Positions 18,580 to 28,831 are shown, numbered from the stretch's first letter. The stretch: DNA of 64,000 nt from Gammaproteobacteria bacterium (GCA_020851435.1 JADZCS010000043.1:1-64000); one strand, 5' to 3'. A program made the numbers and translations. Notes: generated by a model not told the origin, from the letters alone.

Positions 18580-18966
18580 TCATGCGCCGGGGCTTCTGTC
18601 GTCCGATGCGGCAGGCGCCTCGCCCGCAGGCGCCGCGGTGCCGTCGCTGGCGGGCGCTTCGTCGGCGGCCGGGGCAGGCGTGACGACGGAGGCGGCAGCG
18701 CCGCTCGCGGCAATGGAGGCGGCCGCGGTGGCCACGTCGCTGGCCGGCGTCACGGGGGGCGTGTAGAGGGAATCCGCCTTGGGCAAGCCCTGTTCGGCGC
18801 GCAGCACCTCGTCGTCCAGCTGGTCCTTGAGGTTGCGCGCCATCGCCCGCGCCCGCCCGGCCCAGCGGCCGACCTGCGCGGCGACGCGCGGGAGCTTTTC
18901 CGGTCCCAGCACCAGCAAGGCGATGCCGAGGATCAGGATGATCTCGGTGAAGCCGACCTCGAACAT
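18580..18966 (-). CDS. tatB: Twin-arginine translocase subunit TatB
   Basis: 128 residues. The N-terminal helix MFEVGFTEIILILGIALLVLGPEKLP with the conserved Glu8 and the Gly-Pro hinge is diagnostic of TatB. An amphipathic helix follows (AAQVGRWAGRARAMARNLKDQL), then an Ala/Pro-rich disordered tail of ~60 residues, typical for the family. TatB works with TatC to bind folded exported proteins. It lies between tatA (20 bases upstream) and tatC (10 bases downstream). Confidence 0.95.
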   Translation of the reverse strand: MFEVGFTEIILILGIALLVLGPEKLPRVAAQVGRWAGRARAMARNLKDQLDDEVLRAEQGLPKADSLYTPPVTPASDVATAAASIAASGAAASVVTPAPAADEAPASDGTAAPAGEAPAASDDRSPGA

Positions 18967-18986
18967 GGTCTATCCGCTGCGGCGGG

Positions 18987-19226
18987 TCAGACGCTCTTGG
19001 TGTCCTTGGTGGTGTCCGGCTGCTTGGTCGTATTGAAGTCGGCGTCGGGGCGCTGCTCCTGGTTCAGCTGCTTCGTGCCTTCTTCGGTGTCGCCTTCGTT
19101 CATCGCCTTCTTGAATCCCTTGACCGCCGAGCCGAGGTCCGAGCCGATGTTGCGCAGTTTCTTGGCGCCAAAAATCAGCAGCGCAATGGCCAGGATGACG
19201 AGCAGTTCGCGGAAACCGATACCCAT
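18987..19226 (-). CDS. tatA: Twin-arginine translocase subunit TatA
   Basis: 79 residues. [32 protein letters not shown] has the single membrane helix, the FG hinge and the amphipathic helix of TatA, which builds the transport channel. The tail is polar (Gln/Asp/Thr/Lys). ATG 19226 is chosen because it directly begins the membrane helix; an upstream frame extension of 23 codons has no TatA character. It starts the tatABC set, 71 bases after dtd ends. Confidence 0.95.
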   Translation of the reverse strand: MGIGFRELLVILAIALLIFGAKKLRNIGSDLGSAVKGFKKAMNEGDTEEGTKQLNQEQRPDADFNTTKQPDTTKDTKSV

Positions 19227-19297
19227 TGTCTTGATCTCCAGCCCCTCGGGGCACGTCAGCGGATAATACGTGGTAACAATCGTGCCAGGCACCATTG

Positions 19298-19747
19298 TTA
19301 CCGGGCGGGCGGCACCTCGAGCCAGAAAGTAACGGGTCCGTCGTTGACCAGTTCGACCTGCATGTGCGCGCCGAATTCCCCTGTCGCGATCCCTGGCAGT
19401 CGTTCCCGGGCCCGCGCGACAAAGTAGTCAAACAGGCGCCGGCCCTCGTCAGGAGTGGCCGCAGTGCTGAATCCGGGCCGCGTGCCCTTGCCGGTCTCGG
19501 CCGCCAGCGTGAACTGGGGCACCAGCAGCAGTTCGCCCTGGCAGTCTGCGACGCTGAGGTTCATGCGGCCGGCCTCGTCGGGAAAGACCCGGTAGCTGAC
19601 CAGGCGCTCCAGCAAGCGGTCCGCCTCGAGCTCCGAGTCGCCGCGCTGCACCCCCACAAGCACCAGCAGGCCGCGCCCTATCGCGCCGGTGAGGCGGCTG
19701 TCGACGCTGACCTGGGCCCTCGTGACGCGCTGCAATAAGCCGATCAT
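19298..19747 (-). CDS. dtd: D-aminoacyl-tRNA deacylase
   Basis: 149 residues, full length. It hydrolyses D-amino acids wrongly charged on tRNA. The family landmarks are all present: [13 protein letters not shown] at the start, [19 protein letters not shown] in the middle (active Thr region) and [12 protein letters not shown] at the end, where the GP pair forms the chiral gate. ATG 19747 matches the family start, but no good ribosome site precedes it. It is the first gene before tatABC and follows an AT-rich gap. Confidence 0.95.
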   Translation of the reverse strand: MIGLLQRVTRAQVSVDSRLTGAIGRGLLVLVGVQRGDSELEADRLLERLVSYRVFPDEAGRMNLSVADCQGELLLVPQFTLAAETGKGTRPGFSTAATPDEGRRLFDYFVARARERLPGIATGEFGAHMQVELVNDGPVTFWLEVPPAR

Positions 19748-19913
19748 GATTATAAATTACCACTCAATATCAAAAAATTGACGAATTCGGATTCTCAATT
19801 TCCACAACGTGAGAATTACCAGTAGAGATCGCGAAATATCAAAGAAATCAGATTGAATTCAGAAAAAGTGGGAAATACTGCTCAATCTCGCGCGCGGAAC
19901 GGGCTATTGGTGG
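19748..19913. other. AT-rich intergenic island with an inverted repeat, upstream of dtd-tat
   Basis: This 166-base gap between ybdD and dtd is strikingly AT-rich over about 19748-19885 in an otherwise very GC-rich window. It carries an inverted repeat, ATTCTCA at 19791-19797 and TGAGAAT at 19810-19816, with a 12-base loop. It must hold the dtd-tat promoter and is a plausible site for a nucleoid protein or regulator. A TATAAT on the minus strand (19754-19749) ends one base before the dtd ATG, too close to serve that start normally. No coding content seen. Confidence 0.6.
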
Positions 19914-20093
19914 TCAACAACAGCGCGTAACACCCTGCCACTTGCGCTGCTGCTCCTCCCGGAAGAACTCAGGCCGCGTCAGCACAGCCTGGGTCGGGTG
20001 GTGTTGCCGCTGGTGGGCGAGGTAGCGCCGGTAGCGCCCCTCGCCCGAGTAATCGTGCACGAGCGCGCGCCAGGCCCGCAGGAGCCGGTTCAT
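19914..20093 (-). CDS. ybdD: YbdD/YjiX family protein (DUF466)
   Basis: 59 residues, small and basic. WRALVHDYSGEGRYRRYLAHQRQHHP is close to the family pattern (short protein with a G-Y/R-x-Y-x-H-x-x-x-H-P core). YbdD-like proteins follow cstA in many bacteria and are needed for pyruvate or peptide uptake by the CstA-family transporter. Here the start overlaps the cstA stop (ATGA). It ends with Cys-Cys. The open frame extends far upstream through cstA, but that is a shadow. Confidence 0.88.
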   Translation of the reverse strand: MNRLLRAWRALVHDYSGEGRYRRYLAHQRQHHPTQAVLTRPEFFREEQQRKWQGVTRCC

Positions 20094-22159
20094 GTCGAGG
20101 CCTGCCCGAGCTGGGTCGCCACATAGGGCGCCTCGGAGGTCCCCGACTCGATTCCGCGCAGCGCCCGGCTGCAGACCCGCAGCATGTCCGCCACCACGAT
20201 CCACAGCACGGCCAGCAGGAACACCGCGATCCAGGCGTCCAGGCGCTGGTTGAAGATCAGCTGCGGCGCGATGGCCGCCTTCTCGGGCGGCAGCAGGCCG
20301 GCGGCGAGCTTCGCGGCGAGGTCGTTGGCCGCGGCGTGGAAGCCCACCCGGACGTCGGTGCTGAACAGCTTCTCCCACACGGCGGTCGTCGTGACGACCG
20401 CGAGCCAGGCCAGCGGCACGCCGGTGATCCAGGCGTACCTGGCCCTGCCGGATTTCACGAGGATGCTGGTGCCCACGCACAGCGCGATGGCCGCCAGCAT
20501 CTGGTTGGCGATGCCGAACAGGGGCCAGAGCAGGTTCACGCCGCCGTTCGGGTCGATGACGCCCACGTACAGGAAGTAGCCCCAGCCGCCGACGACGATG
20601 GCGCTGGTCAGCAGCACCGAGGGATACCAGGACGTGCGGCCCAGCGCGGGATGCAGGTGACCCAGCATGTCCTGCAGCATGAAGCGGCCGACGCGCGTGC
20701 CGGCGTCGAGCGTGGTGAGGATGAACACGGCCTCGAACATGATCGCGAAGTGGTACCAGACCGACAGCAGGCCCTGGCCGAAGGCCGAGGCGAAGATGCT
20801 GGCCATGCCCACGGCGAGCGACGGCGCGCCGCCCGTGCGGCCGAACAGCGTGCTCTCGCCCATGCTCGCGGCTAGCGCGTGCATCTGCGCCTCGTCCACC
20901 GTGAAGCCCCAGGAGCTGATGGTCGCGACCGCCTCCGCCGCCGTCGCGCCGACGATGCCGGCCGGGCTGTTGATGGCGAAGTAGACGCCCGGGTCCAGCA
21001 GCGTGGCGGCGATCAGGGCCATGATCGCCACGAACGACTCCAGCGCCATGCTGCCGTAGCCGATCAGCCGGATGTCGCCCTCGCTGGAGACCATCTTGGG
21101 CGTGGTGCCGCTCGCGACCAGCGAGTGGAATCCCGAGATGGCGCCGCAGGCGATGGTGATGAACACGAAGGGGAACACCTTGCCGCCGAACACCGGGCCC
21201 GTGCCGTCGATGAACTGCGTGACGGCCGGCATCTTGAGGTCGGGCTGCATGACCACGATGGCGACCGCGAGCAGCACGACCGTACCCAGCTTGAGCACCG
21301 TCGAGAGGTAGTCGCGCGGCGCGAGCAGCAGCCACACCGGCAGCACGGCCGCCATGAAGCCGTAGATCATGATCGACCAGGCCAGCGGCAGGCCTGGATG
21401 GTCGAACCACACGGCCCACGCCGGCTGGTGGGAAATCCAGCCGCCGAGGAACACCGCGCCCAGCAGCAGCGCGACGCCGATGATCGAGCCCTCCAGCACC
21501 TGGCCAGGGCGGAAACGGTGCAGGTACAGGCCGACGAACACCGCGATCGGGATCGTCGCCGCGACGGTCGAGGTCGCCCAGGGGCTGTGCTTCATCGCAT
21601 TGACGACCACCAGGCCGAGCACCGCGATCAGGATGATCATGATCACGAAGGTGCCCAGCAGCGCGGCCCAGCCGCCGACCGGGCCCAGCTCGTCGCGGGC
21701 CATCTGGCCCAGGCTCCGGCCGTTGCGGCGCACCGAGAAGAACAGCGTCACCATGTCCTGCACGCAGCCGCCCAGCACGCCGCCGACCAGGATCCACAGG
21801 GTGCCTGGCAGGTAGCCGAACTGCGCGGCGAGCGTGGGGCCGATCAGCGGGCCCGGGCCTGCGATCGCAGCGAAATGGTGGCCGAAGGCGAGCCAGCGAT
21901 GCGTGGGCCAGTAGTCGCGGCCGTTGTTGAGTCGCTCGGCCGGCGTGGCGCGCGTCGGGTCGATGACCAGCACCTTGGCCGCGATCCAGGCCGCATAGAA
22001 GCGGTAGCCGAGCGAGTAGACGCACACGGCCGCGGTGACCAGCCACAGCGAGTTGATGGTCTCGCCGCGGTGCAGCGCGATGACGCCGATGGCGGCGGCA
22101 CCGAGGCCGGCCACGGCCAGCCACCCGAGCCGTCGGACCCAATTCGTAGATTGCAGCAT
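20090..22159 (-). CDS. cstA: Carbon starvation protein CstA (peptide/pyruvate transporter)
   Basis: 689 residues with about 16-18 hydrophobic helices. Conserved blocks include NNGRDYWPTHRWLAFGHHFAAIAG PGPLIGP (read in two parts), CGAISGFHSLVASGTTPK and HALAASMGE with downstream GRTGGAPSLAVGMA. CstA proteins are inner-membrane transporters, known to act in peptide use and pyruvate uptake during carbon limitation. ATG 22159 is taken; a GTG one codon earlier is possible. A second peptide-related transporter family in this window, besides POT and OPT. Confidence 0.95.
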   Translation of the reverse strand: MLQSTNWVRRLGWLAVAGLGAAAIGVIALHRGETINSLWLVTAAVCVYSLGYRFYAAWIAAKVLVIDPTRATPAERLNNGRDYWPTHRWLAFGHHFAAIAGPGPLIGPTLAAQFGYLPGTLWILVGGVLGGCVQDMVTLFFSVRRNGRSLGQMARDELGPVGGWAALLGTFVIMIILIAVLGLVVVNAMKHSPWATSTVAATIPIAVFVGLYLHRFRPGQVLEGSIIGVALLLGAVFLGGWISHQPAWAVWFDHPGLPLAWSIMIYGFMAAVLPVWLLLAPRDYLSTVLKLGTVVLLAVAIVVMQPDLKMPAVTQFIDGTGPVFGGKVFPFVFITIACGAISGFHSLVASGTTPKMVSSEGDIRLIGYGSMALESFVAIMALIAATLLDPGVYFAINSPAGIVGATAAEAVATISSWGFTVDEAQMHALAASMGESTLFGRTGGAPSLAVGMASIFASAFGQGLLSVWYHFAIMFEAVFILTTLDAGTRVGRFMLQDMLGHLHPALGRTSWYPSVLLTSAIVVGGWGYFLYVGVIDPNGGVNLLWPLFGIANQMLAAIALCVGTSILVKSGRARYAWITGVPLAWLAVVTTTAVWEKLFSTDVRVGFHAAANDLAAKLAAGLLPPEKAAIAPQLIFNQRLDAWIAVFLLAVLWIVVADMLRVCSRALRGIESGTSEAPYVATQLGQAST

Positions 22160-22192
22160 CACCAGACCCCCCCGGGCAGACTGCGCCGGAGT

Positions 22193-23031
22193 CTAGCGTG
22201 CAAGCGCCTGCGCGTGGTGGCGCAGGTGATCCTCGATGAAGGTGGAGACGAAGTAGTAGCCGTGGTCGTAGCCGGCACGCGGACGATAGTCGACGGCCTG
22301 GCCGGCTCGCCTGCAGGCCTCGAGGAACAGCTCCGTCTTCAGCTGCTGTTCGAGGAAGCCGTCGGCGAGCCCCTGCTCGACCAGGATCGTTGCCGGGTGG
22401 CGCTGCCGCGCCACGAGTTCGGTCGCGTCCCAGTCGGCCCAGGCCGCGCGGTCCAGGCCCAGGTAGCCGCCGAAGGCCTTCTGTCCCCAGGGGCACTGCG
22501 TGGGCGCGGAGATGGGCGCGAAGGCCGACACCGAGCGGTACAGGCCGGGGTTGCGCAGCGCGCAGACCAGCGCGCCGTGGCCGCCCATCGAGTGCCCGGT
22601 GATGCCCTGTCGCGTGGTGTCGCCGGGAAAATGGCCGGCGATCAGCGCAGGCAGCTCGCGGGTCACGTAGGAATGCATGCGGTAGTGCGCGGACCAGGGC
22701 TCGACGGTCGCGTCCAGGTAAAAGCCCGCGGCCAGGCCGAAATCCCAGTCCAGGTCGTCGCCCGGCAGCCGCACGCGCGGACTGGTATCGGGGGTGACCA
22801 GCATCAGGCCCAGTTCGGCCGCGACGCGCTGCGCGCCGGCCTTGATCGCGGCCGTCTCCTGCGTGCAGGTGAGCCCGGCGAGGTAATAGAGGACCGGGAC
22901 GGGCCCGCGATCGGCCTGCGGCGGGCGATAGACGCCGAAGCGCATCTCCGCCGCGCATTCACGCGAAGCGTGCGCGTAGAAGCCCTGGACGCCGCCGAAG
23001 CAGGCCTGCTCGGAGAGGACCCGTGGCGCGC

Positions 23032-23035
<4 letters not shown>
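22193..23035 (-). CDS. fghA: S-formylglutathione hydrolase
   Basis: 280 residues of an alpha/beta-hydrolase (esterase D type). It completes formaldehyde detoxification by cutting S-formylglutathione into formate and glutathione. [17 protein letters not shown] holds the nucleophile Ser; [19 protein letters not shown] and the late GYDHGYYF with the catalytic His are family hallmarks. The start must precede [12 protein letters not shown]. The only fitting codon is TTG 23035, which overlaps the adhC stop (TTGA); no strong ribosome site is needed if translation is coupled. It directly follows adhC. Confidence 0.94.
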
Positions 23036-24144
<1,109 letters not shown>

Positions 24145-24546
24145 TGATCGCTCCCTGGGGTCGGTGTGATGCGGGAAGGGCGAGGCCCGATCATAGCCAC
24201 GCCGACGAGGACATTCACGAGTGGGGGGGTAACGGGCCGGCGGTGAACGGGGCGTCCAGGTCTCCATCTGCAGGCGCCCTTCGGGCATCGTGAATGACTC
24301 CGGCGGCCGGCATCGCGCCGCACCAGACCGCACGGGATCGCACTGGATCGCACCACACCGGGTCGCACCGCGCCGGGTTGTGTCGCACCGGGTCGTACCG
24401 CGCCGGGTCGTACCGCGCCGGGTCGCACCGCACCGGGTTGTATCGCACCGGGTCACGTCGTGCCGGGTTGCGTCGTACCGGGTTGCGTCGTCACATGGAA
24501 TCCGCCAAGGTGTCGGGCACAGTTTCACGAGTTCCCCGGGGGAACG
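24145..24546. other. Divergent non-coding region with minisatellite
   Basis: This 402-base gap separates divergently read adhC and the VOC gene. Bases 24145-24290 presumably hold the adhC promoter; 24310-24354 contain loose precursors of the repeat (ATCGCACTGGATCGCACC); 24355-24489 are nine 15-base repeats; 24490-24546 lead to the VOC ribosome site. Several frames stay open here only because the repeat lacks stops. Confidence 0.7.
24355..24489. repeat. 15-bp tandem repeat (minisatellite), nine units
   Basis: Nine head-to-tail units of 15 bases, consensus GCRCCGGGTYGYRYC, each differing at a few positions (mostly C/T and A/G transitions). Units begin at 24355, 24370, 24385, 24400, 24415, 24430, 24445, 24460 and 24475. 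The period is a multiple of three, so stops are absent in several frames. The CCGGGT core is invariant across the units. There are no spacers of constant length with unrelated sequence, so this is not a CRISPR array. Confidence 0.93.
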
Positions 24547-24912
24547 ATGATCGGATACGCAACGGTCGGCACCAACGATCTCGCCCGCGCCGCAGCCTTC
24601 TACGACGAGCTGTTCGCGCTGCTGGGCGCGAAGCGCATGTTCGAAACACCGCGCGGGGTTTTCTGGACGAAGGGCCAGGGCCCGTTCTTCGGGATTCTCA
24701 AGCCGTTCAACGAGCAGCCCGCAACTTTCGGCAACGGTACAGTGATCGGGCTCGAGGCGGACGCCGACGAGATCTCCGCCAGTGTGCATGCTCTGGCGCT
24801 GCGCCTGGGCGGCCAGGACGAAGGCGCTCCCGGTGTGCGCTCTCCGGGCTGGTTCTGTGCCTATTTCCGCGATCTCGACGGCAACAAGCTCAACGTCTAC
24901 CACCGGAGCTGA
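24547..24912 (+). CDS. VOC family (glyoxalase-like) protein
   Basis: 121 residues. [30 protein letters not shown] and the closing [17 protein letters not shown] are typical of the vicinal-oxygen-chelate fold, with two beta-alpha-beta-beta-beta modules. Family members bind a metal and act as glyoxalases, dioxygenases or resistance proteins; the reaction here cannot be told. ATG 24547 has GGGGGAAC before it. It is divergent from adhC; glutathione chemistry could link them but this is only inference from position. Confidence 0.85.
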   Translation: MIGYATVGTNDLARAAAFYDELFALLGAKRMFETPRGVFWTKGQGPFFGILKPFNEQPATFGNGTVIGLEADADEISASVHALALRLGGQDEGAPGVRSPGWFCAYFRDLDGNKLNVYHRS

Positions 24913-25020
24913 CGCGCGGCGCTGCCGCCGCTCACGCACGCCCCGCGCTACACCACCCGTCGTTTCCGCAACGCGGGCAACCGTGCTCCGTCGCAGCGAT
25001 CCCCGCAGGGTGCACAGGCG

Positions 25021-25776
25021 CTACCGCAGCAGCAGCCGCACCTTCTGGAGGTCCTCCGCCGTGTCGACGCCGGGCCCCGGCACCTCGCGCGCTTCGGCGA
25101 CGGCGACAGTCATGCCGAGCGCAAGCGCACGCAGCTGTTCGAGCCGTTCCGTCTGTTCCAGCACGACGGGCGATGCCGCCGCGAAGCGCCTGAGCGCGTC
25201 GACACGATAGGCATAGAGCCCCAGATGCCGCCAGGCGCCAGCGAACTCGCGCTGGCTCGCGAGCCCGGCCGGCGCACCGTCGCGTGCCCATGGAATCGGC
25301 GCACGGCTGAAGTACAGCGCATGTCCGTCGTCACGCCACACGACCTTCACCACATTCGGGTCGAGGAATTCAGCGAGGCTGCGCACCGGGGTCGCGAGCG
25401 TTGCAAGGTCCGCGGCCGCATCGCACGCCAGCAGCTCGGCAACCTGGCGGATATTCGCTGGAGGAATCAGCGGCTCGTCGCCCTGCACATTGACGACGAT
25501 CGCCGCACCGGACCAGTCGCGTCTTATCGCGACCTCCGCGAGACGATCCGTACCCGAGACATGCGCGGCTGAGGTCAACTCGACGGTGGCACCGAAGGCG
25601 CGTGCAGCGTTGGCGATGCGTGCATCGTCGGTCGCAACGACGACCTCCGTCGCGCCACTCGCCACCGCACGCTCGAAGACGTGCGCCAGCATCGGCCGCC
25701 CGGCGAGGTCCGCGAGCGGCTTGCCGGGCAGGCGTGCCGCGGCGTAGCGGGCGGGAATGACGACGCGGAAAGACAC
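25021..25776 (-). CDS. kdsB: 3-deoxy-manno-octulosonate cytidylyltransferase
   Basis: 251 residues, family length. It activates Kdo with CTP to CMP-Kdo for the LPS inner core. VVIPARYAAARLPGKPLADLAGRPM is the nucleotide-binding start, with VQGDEPLIPP, VKVVWRDDGHALYFSRAPIPW and HLGLYAYR following; all are KdsB signatures. It is the last gene of the lol-comEC-exb-msbA-lpxK-kdsB run, 14 bases after the Trm112-like gene. Confidence 0.96.
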   Translation of the reverse strand: MSFRVVIPARYAAARLPGKPLADLAGRPMLAHVFERAVASGATEVVVATDDARIANAARAFGATVELTSAAHVSGTDRLAEVAIRRDWSGAAIVVNVQGDEPLIPPANIRQVAELLACDAAADLATLATPVRSLAEFLDPNVVKVVWRDDGHALYFSRAPIPWARDGAPAGLASQREFAGAWRHLGLYAYRVDALRRFAAASPVVLEQTERLEQLRALALGMTVAVAEAREVPGPGVDTAEDLQKVRLLLR

Positions 25777-25790
25777 TGGAGCCCGGACGT

Positions 25791-25982
25791 TCAGCGGTGC
25801 CCGAGCACCGGATCGTCGGCAGGAATCTGGCGCGCTTCATCCTCCAGCAGCCACGGAATGCCGTCGTGGATCGGGTAGATGAGCCGGTCGGCACGGCACA
25901 GCAGCTCGCCGGAATCGCGCAGGAACTGAAGCGGTCCCTTGCAGACCGGGCAGGCCAGAATGTCGAGCAGGCGTTGATCCAT
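25791..25982 (-). CDS. Trm112-like zinc-ribbon-type small protein (YcaR family)
   Basis: 63 residues: MDQRLLDILACPVCKGPLQF, a short linker, ELLCRADRLIYPIHDGIPWLLEDEAR. This is the bacterial Trm112/YcaR family, almost always located between lpxK and kdsB, as here. Of the classical four Cys only CPVC and one later Cys remain. Its role may be to stabilise partner methyltransferases, by analogy with eukaryotic Trm112. ATG 25982 has AGAGG six bases before it. Confidence 0.9.
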   Translation of the reverse strand: MDQRLLDILACPVCKGPLQFLRDSGELLCRADRLIYPIHDGIPWLLEDEARQIPADDPVLGHR

Positions 25983-26053
25983 GTCGTCCTCTTCATCTGC
26001 CGCGAGCGATCGCGACACCGGTCAGGCAGCCACTCGCCACACGGGTCCGGGGG

Positions 26054-27067
26054 TCATGCCCGATGCCGTCGCAGGCCCCGTTCGATGTGGTTCAGCAGCA
26101 TCTCTCCGTCGGCAGCTTCGAACACCGCCTCAACGGGCACGTACCAGGCATCGACCGGGCGGCGACCGTGGGATTTTACGGCATCCTTCTCGGTCATCAG
26201 CACAGGAACGCCATCCGCCTCGAGCCCCGCCTGCTGCCAGTCGGCGTGGTCGGGCAGCGCCCTCTCCCGTGGCTCGAGACCGGCAGCACGCAGCAGCGCG
26301 AAGAAGCGCTGGGGATGCCCGATCCCGGCGACGGCCCTTAGCGGCACGCCCCGGAATGACGCCAGCGGCCGGCGCGCGTCACCCGCGAGCGACACGGCAT
26401 CGCCGGCCTCGAGCCTCATACGCAGCGCACCAGGGCGTTCGAACCCCGGCCCGTTCACAACGACAGCGTCGACGGCATCGAGCCGCCACGGTCCTTCGCG
26501 CAGCGGGCCCGCCGGCAGCAGGCGCCCGTTGCCGATGCCGCGGGCGCCGTCGACCACGGCGATCTCGACGTCACGCGCAAGCGCGAGATGCTGCAGGCCA
26601 TCGTCGCAGATCACGACATCGACGGTGTTCCCGAGCAGCGCGATGGCCGCACGACGCGAACGGCCTGCGACCACGGGGGCCACATCGCGACGCGCCATCA
26701 GTACAGCCTCGTCGCCGGACCGTGCGGCGTCCGCATCCGTACCTACGCGGTGCACATCGCGCCGGCTGCCACCGAAGCCGCGGCTCACGATACCGACGCG
26801 GTGGCCGCGGTCACCCAGGGCCGCGGCGAGCCACAGCGTCAGCGGGGTCTTGCCTGTTCCGCCCACCGAGATATTGCCGACCACGATAACTGGAACCGGC
26901 GCCCGCCACGTGCGCAGCAGGCCCGCGCGGTACAGGCCGCGGCGCAACGCGCTAGCGGCCCGGAACCCGAGCGCGAGCGGCAGCAGCCAGTGGCCGCGAC
27001 CGTCGCCATACCAGACCCGCAGCAAGGCGGCGTGCAGCCCTTCGGCAAGCGTCGCGCGGCGACTCAT
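26054..27067 (-). CDS. lpxK: Tetraacyldisaccharide 4'-kinase
   Basis: 337 residues, an inner-membrane-associated kinase that phosphorylates the lipid A disaccharide. The Walker A motif is VVGNISVGGTGKTPL, followed by VGIVSRGFGG, ICDDGLQHLALARDVEIAVVD and VLMTEKDAVK, all LpxK landmarks. ATG 27067 is chosen over an in-frame TTG two codons upstream. It is 24 bases after msbA and before the Trm112-like gene, the order known from many gammaproteobacteria. Confidence 0.95.
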   Translation of the reverse strand: MSRRATLAEGLHAALLRVWYGDGRGHWLLPLALGFRAASALRRGLYRAGLLRTWRAPVPVIVVGNISVGGTGKTPLTLWLAAALGDRGHRVGIVSRGFGGSRRDVHRVGTDADAARSGDEAVLMARRDVAPVVAGRSRRAAIALLGNTVDVVICDDGLQHLALARDVEIAVVDGARGIGNGRLLPAGPLREGPWRLDAVDAVVVNGPGFERPGALRMRLEAGDAVSLAGDARRPLASFRGVPLRAVAGIGHPQRFFALLRAAGLEPRERALPDHADWQQAGLEADGVPVLMTEKDAVKSHGRRPVDAWYVPVEAVFEAADGEMLLNHIERGLRRHRA

Positions 27068-27091
27068 CGGCAAGGTCCGCGCGACGGCCGC

Positions 27092-28831
27092 TCAGGCGTT
27101 GAACTGCAGCCGGTGCAGTCCGGCATAAATACCGCCGCGTGCCAGCAGCTCTGCATGCGTGCCGCGCTCGACGATCGCACCGTCCTGCATCACCAGGATC
27201 AGATCGGCCGTCTCGATCGTGGAAAGGCGGTGGGCGATCACCAGGGTCGTGCGCCCATGCCTCAGCTCCGCGAGAGCCCCCTGGATCACACGCTCCGACT
27301 CGGAATCGAGCGCCGCGGTCGCCTCATCGAGGACCAGCACCGGCGCGTCCTTGAGCAGCGCGCGCGCAATCGCCACGCGCTGCCGCTGACCGCCCGACAG
27401 CAGCGCGCCACGATCACCCACCGGCGTGTCGAGGCCCTGCGGCAGCTCGTCCGCGAACTCCAGCACATGCGCGGCGCGAGCCGCGCGCTCGATGGCGTCG
27501 AGCGAAGCATCCGGTGCTCCGAAGGCGATGTTGTTGCGCAAGGTATCGTCGACGAGCAGCACGTCCTGGCTCACCATCGCGATCTGCCGGCGCAGATCGA
27601 CACGCCGGTACTCGCGCAGGTCGAAGCCGTCGAGCAGGATGCGCCCCGCAGTCGGGTCGTAGAAGCGCGGAATCATCGAAACGAGCGTCGACTTGCCGCT
27701 GCCGGAGCGGCCGACGATGGCGATGGTGCGTCCCGACCCGGTGGTGAAGCTCACGTCGGACAGCACCGGCCCGGGCCCACCGACGTACCCGAAGTCCACG
27801 TGCTCGAACGCGAGCTCGCCGCGGGCGCGCGCGAGCCGGCGCGGGCCGCCCTCGTCCTCGGCGGCCTCGTCGAGCACCTCGAACACGCTGTGCCCGGCGG
27901 TGATGCCCTGCTGCAGGGGAGCGGCAATACCCACCAGTCGGCGCAGCGGCGACATCAACATCACCAGTGCGGCCAGGAAGGATGTGAAGCCCCCCACGCT
28001 CATGTGGTCGCGGAACACCGAGCGCAGCGCAAAGAACAGGATCAGACCGAGCCCGATCGCCGCAATGAACTGCACCACCGGATTCGAGATCGCGCGCACC
28101 GCGATCAGCCGCATGTGGTTGTGGCGGTTGCGTTCGTTGGCGATCTCGAAGAGCCGCTCCTCGTGCGCCTCGGCGGTGAACACCTTGATCAGCCGCTGGC
28201 CATCGATGGCCTCCCTGGCCACGCGCGTGACATCCGCGACAGAACTCTGGATGCGCATGCTGTAGCGGCGGAACAGGCGGTTCGCCGTGCGCACCAGGAA
28301 CGCGATCACCGGTGCGATCGCGAGTGCCGCTGCCGTGAGCTGCCAGTTGCTCCAGAACAGGTAGCCGAGCAGGCCCGCGATCGTCAGCGTGTCCTTGATG
28401 AGTGCCGTGGTGGCGGTCGTGGTCGCCTCCGAGACCAGCTCGACGTTGTACGTGAGCCTCGCGAGCAGCTCCGCCGGCGGATGGCGGTCGTAATAGCTCA
28501 CCGGCAGCACCAGCAGGTGCCGGAACACGTCGGCGCGCAGCGCCTTGATCACCGCGCGACCCACGTGACCCGGGCCGAAGTTCGCGAGGTAATCCCCCGT
28601 GCCGCGCACGACGAACAGGCCCACGATCGCGAGCGGTATCCACGCGACCATGCGCGGGTCGCGCTCGACGAAGGTGCCGTCCAGGAACGTCCGGACCAGG
28701 AACGCAATGCCGGTGTCGACGGATGCGAACAGCGCCATCCCGAGCACTCCGAGCGCCATCATCGGCCAGTGGGGCTTCGCGTAACTGAACAGGCGTACCA
28801 GTACCCGCTGCGGATCGACGGGTTCAGCCAC
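27092..28831 (-). CDS. msbA: Lipid A export ATP-binding/permease protein MsbA
   Basis: 579 residues. The N-terminal ~310 residues carry six membrane helices, and the C-terminal ABC ATPase has Walker A GRSGSGKSTLV, signature LLSGGQRQRVAIARALL, Walker B VLVLDEATAALD and the H-loop VIAHRLST. MsbA flips lipid A-core across the inner membrane. The start is GTG 28831, overlapping the exbD end by eight bases. Alternative: another half-size ABC exporter, but the place between exbD and lpxK argues for MsbA. Confidence 0.94.
   Translation of the reverse strand: MAEPVDPQRVLVRLFSYAKPHWPMMALGVLGMALFASVDTGIAFLVRTFLDGTFVERDPRMVAWIPLAIVGLFVVRGTGDYLANFGPGHVGRAVIKALRADVFRHLLVLPVSYYDRHPPAELLARLTYNVELVSEATTTATTALIKDTLTIAGLLGYLFWSNWQLTAAALAIAPVIAFLVRTANRLFRRYSMRIQSSVADVTRVAREAIDGQRLIKVFTAEAHEERLFEIANERNRHNHMRLIAVRAISNPVVQFIAAIGLGLILFFALRSVFRDHMSVGGFTSFLAALVMLMSPLRRLVGIAAPLQQGITAGHSVFEVLDEAAEDEGGPRRLARARGELAFEHVDFGYVGGPGPVLSDVSFTTGSGRTIAIVGRSGSGKSTLVSMIPRFYDPTAGRILLDGFDLREYRRVDLRRQIAMVSQDVLLVDDTLRNNIAFGAPDASLDAIERAARAAHVLEFADELPQGLDTPVGDRGALLSGGQRQRVAIARALLKDAPVLVLDEATAALDSESERVIQGALAELRHGRTTLVIAHRLSTIETADLILVMQDGAIVERGTHAELLARGGIYAGLHRLQFNA

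Noticed and set aside
19749-19754. TATAAT as the -10 box of dtd
   Set aside because: It ends one base before the ATG, so transcription would begin inside the gene; I keep only the statement that the region is AT-rich.
24355-24489. Possible CRISPR array
   Set aside because: Units are contiguous and lack spacers; no cas genes are in the window.
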